From positions 62,001 to 126,000 of the forward strand of contig JAGXTJ010000023.1 in assembly GCA_018333655.1 (NCBI GenBank): DNA of 64,000 nt. The letters run 5' to 3'. Each line of letters starts with the position of its first letter. The first letter of the stretch is position 1. This document shows positions 59,522-64,000 of the stretch, one piece after another. The notes under the pieces were generated by a model. It was not told the DNA's origin, searched no databases, and saw nothing but the letters and a program-made list of their open reading frames with translations. A program made the translations under genes and the position numbers. This DNA is from Bacillota bacterium (lineage in GTDB: Bacteria > Bacillota > UBA994).

Positions 59522-60378
59522 TGGCAGACCAAGCCCAGAGCTTGCGCAAGTTAGCGGCCAAGGACCGTGCAGGGCGCCGCACCAAGGTGATTACCGTGGC
59601 CAGCGGCAAAGGCGGCGTCGGCAAAACCAATTTAGTGGTCAACCTAGGTATTGTTTTGGCTCGCCTCGGTAAAGTAACCACGCTGGTGGATGCCGACCTC
59701 GGGATGGCCAATGTCGATGTGGTGCTCGGGCAGTTTTTTGAGTTTGACCTCGAGCATGTTCTCAAGGGGCAAAAGACCCTTGAAGAAGTTATCGGTATCG
59801 GACCGCATGGCTTACGCATTGTGCCTTCGGCCTCGGGGGTGCCCGAAATGGCCAATATGGAGAATAAGCAAAGAAGCCGTTTGATTTCGGAGCTGGCCAA
59901 GCTCGAGCACACCACGGACTTTCTCTTAATTGATACTGGTGCGGGTATCTCACGTAATGTCTTGGCTTTTGCCAACTTGGCCGATGAGGTGCTTATCGTG
60001 GTTACCCCTGAGCCAACCTCTTTGGCAGACGCTTACGGCCTGGTCAAGCTGCTTGTTAAAAGCAAGGCGGTACGAAATATAGCTTTGGTGGTAAACAGGG
60101 CGCAGGGTGCGCAAGAGGGGAAGTTAACGGGGGAGCGGTTTTTAGCCTTGGTGGAGCGGTTCTTAAGTTTTAAAATGCGTTTCCTTGGTTATATAGCCGA
60201 TGACGCCGTAGTCGGGCAAGCGGTTCGTAAGCAGCAGCCCTTTGTCATGGGACACCCCGAGTCTTGGCCAAGTCGGCAAGTTGAGAAAATTGCCAGAGAA
60301 CTCCTGGGCGAGGTGGCGAGCCCAGAGCCGGAGCGTGGGCTCTTGGCTGGATTGATGAGGCTGTTTGGAGGTCGCTAG
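59521..60378 (+). CDS. flhG: Flagellar number regulator FlhG (MinD-like ATPase, YlxH)
   Basis: A 285-residue MinD-type ATPase. The N-terminal DQAQSLRKL matches the DQAxxLR motif that activates the FlhF GTPase. Deviant Walker A ASGKGGVGKTNL, switch LVDADLGMANVDVVLG and LLIDTGAGIS. A C-terminal amphipathic helix (LLAGLMRLFGGR) probably binds membrane. The frame is open to 59404, but ATG 59521 is the family start. Confidence 0.95.
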   Translation: MADQAQSLRKLAAKDRAGRRTKVITVASGKGGVGKTNLVVNLGIVLARLGKVTTLVDADLGMANVDVVLGQFFEFDLEHVLKGQKTLEEVIGIGPHGLRIVPSASGVPEMANMENKQRSRLISELAKLEHTTDFLLIDTGAGISRNVLAFANLADEVLIVVTPEPTSLADAYGLVKLLVKSKAVRNIALVVNRAQGAQEGKLTGERFLALVERFLSFKMRFLGYIADDAVVGQAVRKQQPFVMGHPESWPSRQVEKIARELLGEVASPEPERGLLAGLMRLFGGR

Positions 60379-61023
60379 ATGATTAACCCCTCACTCCATA
60401 TTGGGCTGCGGCTTGAGCTTACCCGCAAAGACGATTTAAGAGTCTATGTGACGCGAGTGGAAGATATCTCACACCTAGAGTTTGCGGTGGGCGTCCCCTT
60501 TGGCTCTACTAGCGCAGAAGTTTTTCATCCCGGCGAGGAAATCTTCTGTTGGTTTGGCGATAAGGAAGATCAAGCCTTGTGGGGTTTTGCCGCGCGCGTG
60601 CTGCGCCGTGAAGTGCGTCGCATACCTTTGTACTATATTTCCATGCCAACAAACTTTGAACGCGTGCAGCGGCGCAATTTCTTCCGCTTGCCGACTCTGA
60701 TTCAGGCTCAGTATCGCTTGCTAGGGGAAAATCACTGGTACAAGGCTTTTGTCATTGATATTAGCGGCGGGGGCGTGCGGCTATCTCACCGCGACCCCTT
60801 AGCTCACCTAGATATGGTCCAAGTTACTTTCGCTCTACATAAATCTGACTCTCACTTTCTCTTGCAGGGGCAGGTGATGCGGGTGGAGAGGGTAGATTCA
60901 GCCGGAATTCTCATGTATCATACGGGTATAAAATTCATTAACCTGCCGATGAGCACGCAAGACCGACTCGTGGGCTATGTCTTTGCCCGCCTGTCGGAAA
61001 CAAAACGCTTTAGAGGGGAATGA
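60379..61023 (+). CDS. PilZ-domain c-di-GMP-binding flagellar brake-like protein (YcgR family)
   Basis: A 214-residue protein with an N-terminal YcgR-type split barrel and a C-terminal PilZ domain whose c-di-GMP ligands are intact: RVQRRNFFR (RxxxR) and DISGGGVRLS (DxSxxG). YcgR-like proteins slow the motor when c-di-GMP rises. It lies between flhG and sigD, starting right at the flhG stop, and overlaps sigD by 4 nt. Confidence 0.92.
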   Translation: MINPSLHIGLRLELTRKDDLRVYVTRVEDISHLEFAVGVPFGSTSAEVFHPGEEIFCWFGDKEDQALWGFAARVLRREVRRIPLYYISMPTNFERVQRRNFFRLPTLIQAQYRLLGENHWYKAFVIDISGGGVRLSHRDPLAHLDMVQVTFALHKSDSHFLLQGQVMRVERVDSAGILMYHTGIKFINLPMSTQDRLVGYVFARLSETKRFRGE

Positions 61024-61748
61024 AAGTGCAAGTCCTAACATCAGTTGAGACCGAGCGCGAAACGCTACTGCTCTCTTTCTTGCCCTTGGTGCGGCGTATT
61101 GCCGGTCGCATCTACATCCCTAGCCCAGGTGTTTTAGACAAGGAAGACTTAATATCCCATGGGCTGGTGGGACTTATGGAAGCAGTAGACAAGTATGACC
61201 CCTCTCGCGAGATAAGTTTCGAGAGTTATGTGTATCGCCGCGTGCGCGGGGCCATGATTGACGCCATCAGAACCATTAGCTTTAGCCCACGCACCGTCAA
61301 TGAACGCGTCAAGCAATTTCGCGAAGTAGAGGACAAACTTAGAGCGCAGGGGATGGACATCAGCGATGAACAGGTAGCCAGAGAAATGGGTTTGTCGGTG
61401 GCGCAAGTGCGTGAAGTTTTGGGGCATATCGCGTTACGATCCTTAATCTCCCTAAATCGTGTTCTTTACTCGGAGGAGGGCGAGGAAGTACCCGTGCTAC
61501 AGGCAGTGGGCTCTAGCTCAAGCCCAAACCCCGAGGCAATCCTCGAAGAGGCAGATTTGCAGGCAAAATTAGCCGAGTCGCTAGACAAATTACCAGCCCG
61601 CGACCGACAATTGCTCAATCTCTACTATGTGGAGGAGTTAACTCTCAAGGAGATTGCCGCTGTTTTTGGTGTTACAGAGGGCCGTGTGTCGCAGTTACAT
61701 GCCCGAGCTATAATTAGATTAAGAGAAGTAATGGATTACAGGACATAG
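61020..61748 (+). CDS. sigD: RNA polymerase sigma factor SigD (FliA type)
   Basis: A 242-residue sigma factor with region 2 (LVRRIAGRIYIPSPGVLDKEDLISHGLVGLMEAVDKYDP, by position 23-62), region 3 (DISDEQVAREMGLSVAQVREV) and region 4 HTH (TLKEIAAVFGVTEGRVSQLHARA). It directs late flagellar, chemotaxis and flagellin genes; three matching promoters are seen at 29191, 37022 and 39151. FlgM (33397) is its anti-sigma factor. Confidence 0.96.
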   Translation: MKVQVLTSVETERETLLLSFLPLVRRIAGRIYIPSPGVLDKEDLISHGLVGLMEAVDKYDPSREISFESYVYRRVRGAMIDAIRTISFSPRTVNERVKQFREVEDKLRAQGMDISDEQVAREMGLSVAQVREVLGHIALRSLISLNRVLYSEEGEEVPVLQAVGSSSSPNPEAILEEADLQAKLAESLDKLPARDRQLLNLYYVEELTLKEIAAVFGVTEGRVSQLHARAIIRLREVMDYRT

Positions 61749-61758
61749 GAGGGCGCAA

Positions 61759-62100
61759 GTGCTGAATTTTGTTTTCTTTATTTTGGGCGGTGTAATCGGT
61801 GTACTGACTGCTTACAGCTATTTTAGGCTGAACGATAACCGCGCCCAGTTTAATTTAGTGGCCCTAGAGTCACGGGTGGAGTCGCTTGAGGAGCAATTAG
61901 CCTACCTCTCCTTGCGAGCAGAGGAGGACAAAAAAGTCACTACGACCCCTCGCGGCAAGCGCCCGGCGACAAATGTAGGCAACCATCAGCGGATCTTAAA
62001 TCTCTTGGCTGAGGGCTCTGACCCAGAAACTGTGGCGCGGACCACTAATGTGCCGCTCGGGCAGGTGGAACTTCTTTATCGATTGCATCGGAGGGAGTGA
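61759..62100 (+). CDS. SwrB-like membrane-anchored coiled-coil protein
   Basis: A 113-residue protein: N-terminal membrane helix (LNFVFFILGGVIGVLTAYSYF, by position 2-22), a coiled coil (ALESRVESLEEQLAYLS) and a C-terminal HTH-like segment (LLAEGSDPETVARTTNVPLGQVELLYRL). This layout and the place right after sigD match SwrB/DUF6115 proteins; Bacillus SwrB promotes basal body and export assembly. The assignment is by architecture and position, not by strong identity. Confidence 0.7.
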   Translation: MLNFVFFILGGVIGVLTAYSYFRLNDNRAQFNLVALESRVESLEEQLAYLSLRAEEDKKVTTTPRGKRPATNVGNHQRILNLLAEGSDPETVARTTNVPLGQVELLYRLHRRE

Positions 62101-62105
62101 GTAGG

Positions 62106-62846
62106 ATGTTGAGGGGTTTGTACCAGGCGACAGCGGCGATGGTCGTTGCCAAGGCTAAACAAGAAAATATCTCTGGCAATATATCCAATGTAGAGACGGT
62201 GGGTTTTAAACGCCAAGTTCTCAGCGAAGAAATCTTTTCGCAGGCCATGCTGATGGCCAATGTCGGAACGAACTCTACCGCACTTGGTGGAGCCACGGCC
62301 AGAGCGGCCGTTAGTGAGCCCGAGCTTGATTGGACGCGCGGCCAGGTTACCGCTTCAGACTCGCCCTACCACCTAGCTTTGGTGGGCAGGGGGCTCTTTG
62401 CGGTGGAAAGAGACGGAGAAGTTCGTTTTACGCGCGCCGGTGATTTTCGTCTCGATGCTTCTGGTTACATAACCGATGCTTTTGGTGGACGGCTTCTACT
62501 AAGCGATGGCAATCCGTTGCGTACTGCGGGTGAGAGTTTTCGCGTGGCGGAAAATGGCGAGGTTTTTCTTAATGATACTTCTGTAGGCTTCGTGCAGGTA
62601 GCTGACTTTGCTGAACTAGGCGACCTTACCAAGGACGAAAATGGTCAGTTTATCGCCGCGGGAGCGGCAACACCGGCCGCCGAGGTACAAATTAAGCAAC
62701 ATCATCTAGAGCTCTCTAATGTTGACCTGGCCAAAGAAATAATGGACATGCTCCTCGTGAGCCGCGTGTTTCAGAGTGCACAGCGCATTGTGTCCGCGTA
62801 CGATCAGCTTATGGAGCGGACGAGCAATATTGGTAGCGCGAGATAG
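62106..62846 (+). CDS. Flagellar basal-body rod protein, FlgF/FlgG family
   Basis: A 246-residue rod/hook family protein: NISNVETVGFKRQ near the N-terminus, YHLALVGRGLFAVERDGEVRFTRAGDF in the middle and LELSNVDLAKEIMDMLLVSRVFQ at the end (by position). It is the first of two such genes, so it probably plays the FlgF/FlhO (proximal) role. ATG 62106 fits GAGGGAG better than GTG 62097. Confidence 0.88.
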   Translation: MLRGLYQATAAMVVAKAKQENISGNISNVETVGFKRQVLSEEIFSQAMLMANVGTNSTALGGATARAAVSEPELDWTRGQVTASDSPYHLALVGRGLFAVERDGEVRFTRAGDFRLDASGYITDAFGGRLLLSDGNPLRTAGESFRVAENGEVFLNDTSVGFVQVADFAELGDLTKDENGQFIAAGAATPAAEVQIKQHHLELSNVDLAKEIMDMLLVSRVFQSAQRIVSAYDQLMERTSNIGSAR

Positions 62847-62858
62847 GAGGATGAGGCC

Positions 62859-63608
62859 TTGATAGCTGGAATTAAGCGCAGTTTTAGTGGCTTGCTCGCA
62901 CAGCTTGGTCGACTTTCGGCTACGGGCGCGAACATCGCTAATGCCACTACCCCAGGCTATAAACGCACTGCGGGGACATTTAGCGAGATACTACTAGCGG
63001 GTCTGGACCGGGGCAATGTGCCGGTGGTCCCCGGGGAGGAGAGGCAGCTAGCACTCGGCGTAGAATTCCGCAGTGAGATGCTCTTCACACAGGGCGGGCT
63101 ACTGGCCACCGGTAGACCTTTAGACATCGCCATTGAAGGTAACTCCTGGATTGAGCTGGAGCACGAAGGAGGACGCATTAGCTTTACGCGTGAAGGTTCC
63201 TTCACGCAGGACGCCATGGGGCGGCTGGTGCATGGCTCGGGAGGGTGGCTGCCGGGCATCCTGATTCCACCACAGACCTCGGTCATCGATATCGATCATG
63301 CCGGAAGAGTCTCGGTGGGGCAAGAAGGCGTGGTGACAGAGGTAGGGCAGGTACGCCTAGTGGCCTTTATTAATCCTAGCGGTCTGTTAAACGAGGGGCA
63401 GTCAACTTTTGCGCCGAGCGAGAACTCCGGCCCGGCACAACCCAATGTAGAAGGACGCCTCCACCAAGGATACTTGGAACTTTCTACGGTGTCGTTATCA
63501 GATGAAATGACCTCGCTGATCAGGGCGCAGCGGGCCTACCAGGCCAGTAGCCAGGCTGTGCGAACCTTAGATGAGATGTGGGAGAATGTGAATGCTTTGC
63601 GCAGGTAG
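62859..63608 (+). CDS. Flagellar distal rod protein, FlgG family
   Basis: A 249-residue paralogue of the preceding gene: NIANATTPGYKRTAGTF, LDIAIEGNSWIEL, FTREGSFTQDAMGRLVH and the C-terminal LELSTVSLSDEMTSLIRAQRAYQASSQAVRTLDEM (by position). Likely the FlgG/FlhP role in the rod. TTG start at 62859 after AGGAGG. Confidence 0.88.
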   Translation: MIAGIKRSFSGLLAQLGRLSATGANIANATTPGYKRTAGTFSEILLAGLDRGNVPVVPGEERQLALGVEFRSEMLFTQGGLLATGRPLDIAIEGNSWIELEHEGGRISFTREGSFTQDAMGRLVHGSGGWLPGILIPPQTSVIDIDHAGRVSVGQEGVVTEVGQVRLVAFINPSGLLNEGQSTFAPSENSGPAQPNVEGRLHQGYLELSTVSLSDEMTSLIRAQRAYQASSQAVRTLDEMWENVNALRR

Positions 63609-63620
63609 TCGGGAGGATTT

Positions 63621-64000
63621 ATGGGTATGGAGTATCATGTGGGCATTGGGGAGTTACGAGCCGCGCGGGCCCCAAGCACAATTATCACTCGCGGCCTAGG
63701 TTCATGTGTCGGTGTCATGTTGTGTGACTTCGGACAAGGTGTTGGGGGTTTAGCACATGTGATGTTGCCCCGTAGCTCAGAATTCACGAGTTTTACTAAC
63801 CCCTACAAATTCGCAGATCTAGCGCTTCCGGCCTTACTCGAGGAGCTACGAGCCCTAGGTGGGCGAAATTTTAAGGCCAAGCTCGCCGGCGGGGCCAAGA
63901 TGTTTGCCGCCGCCACCGAACGCGCCGGCTTTGACATCGGTCTGCGCAATGTGGAACAGGTGCGTTTGACTTTGCGTCAACTCGCTATTCCCATAGCCAA
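63621..64000 (+). CDS. cheD: Chemoreceptor glutamine deamidase CheD, 5' part
   Basis: About 126 codons before the window ends. CheD motifs: GIGELRAARAPSTIITRGLGSCVGVML with the catalytic Cys in LGSC, the His of LAHVMLP, YKFADLALPALL and KAKLAGGAKMF (by position). It deamidates receptor glutamines and, with CheC, tunes adaptation. ATG 63621 after GGGAGG. The C-terminus lies beyond the window. Confidence 0.93.
   Translation, partial: MGMEYHVGIGELRAARAPSTIITRGLGSCVGVMLCDFGQGVGGLAHVMLPRSSEFTSFTNPYKFADLALPALLEELRALGGRNFKAKLAGGAKMFAAATERAGFDIGLRNVEQVRLTLRQLAIPIA

Overview
The window is a chromosome segment of an endospore-forming, flagellated member of the Bacillota, most likely a clostridial lineage. 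The evidence is direct: an alpha/beta small acid-soluble spore protein with a readable SigG-type promoter, SpoVS, a YlbJ-like sporulation protein, a Bacillus/Clostridium-type housekeeping gene order (smc-ftsY-ylxM-ffh-rpsP-khpA-rimM-trmD-rplS-lepB-rbgA-rnhB), and a flagellar set with SigD, FlgM, FliW, CsrA, FlhF, FlhG and CheD. I cannot name a genus from sequence alone. No rRNA, tRNA, CRISPR array, prophage or transposase gene was seen.

Region 1 (1-23.8 kb) is housekeeping: the 3' end of rsgA, rpe, rpmB (opposite strand), an Asp23-family gene, fakA, sdaAB-sdaAA, an SASP gene, rsmD-coaD, ylbJ (opposite strand), ackA, a yceD-rpmF-plsX-degV-acpP-rnc run, spoVS, then smc through rnhB. Genes are tightly packed and often overlap by 1-44 nt. 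Fatty-acid kinase (FakA), a DegV/FakB-type fatty-acid binding protein, PlsX and acyl carrier protein together point to acyl-phosphate-based phospholipid synthesis.

Region 2 (23.8-27.2 kb) is accessory: a HicA-HicB toxin-antitoxin pair, a small unrecognised ORF, a membrane-embedded M28 peptidase, an MntA-HepT (nucleotidyltransferase-HEPN) pair, then about 260 bp of 14-bp degenerate tandem repeats and a 46-bp dispersed repeat.

Region 3 (27.2-42.1 kb) holds chemotaxis and late flagellar genes. A methyl-accepting chemotaxis protein faces an unusual coupling protein in which a Cache sensor domain, related to the receptor's own, sits inside the CheW fold. cheA, cheB, flgM, flgN, flgK, flgL, fliW, csrA, flagellin, fliD, fliS, a FliT-like gene and flaG follow. 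Three good SigD promoters (29.2, 37.0 and 39.2 kb) start this cluster, the flagellin gene and fliD. The flagellin leader carries a GGA-loop hairpin plus a GGA Shine-Dalgarno, as expected for the FliW-CsrA-flagellin feedback switch.

Region 4 (42.1-64 kb) is the long fla operon: flgB-flgC-fliE-fliF-fliG-fliH-fliI-fliJ-fliK-flgD-flgE-motA-motB-fliL-fliO-fliP-fliQ-fliR-flhB-flhA-flhF-flhG-PilZ gene-sigD-SwrB-like gene-two rod genes-cheD (cut by the window end). The C-ring genes fliM and fliN/fliY, and cheY, which usually lie between fliL and fliO/fliP, are absent from this place. The most unusual object in the window is the CheW-Cache coupling protein at 29260-30414.
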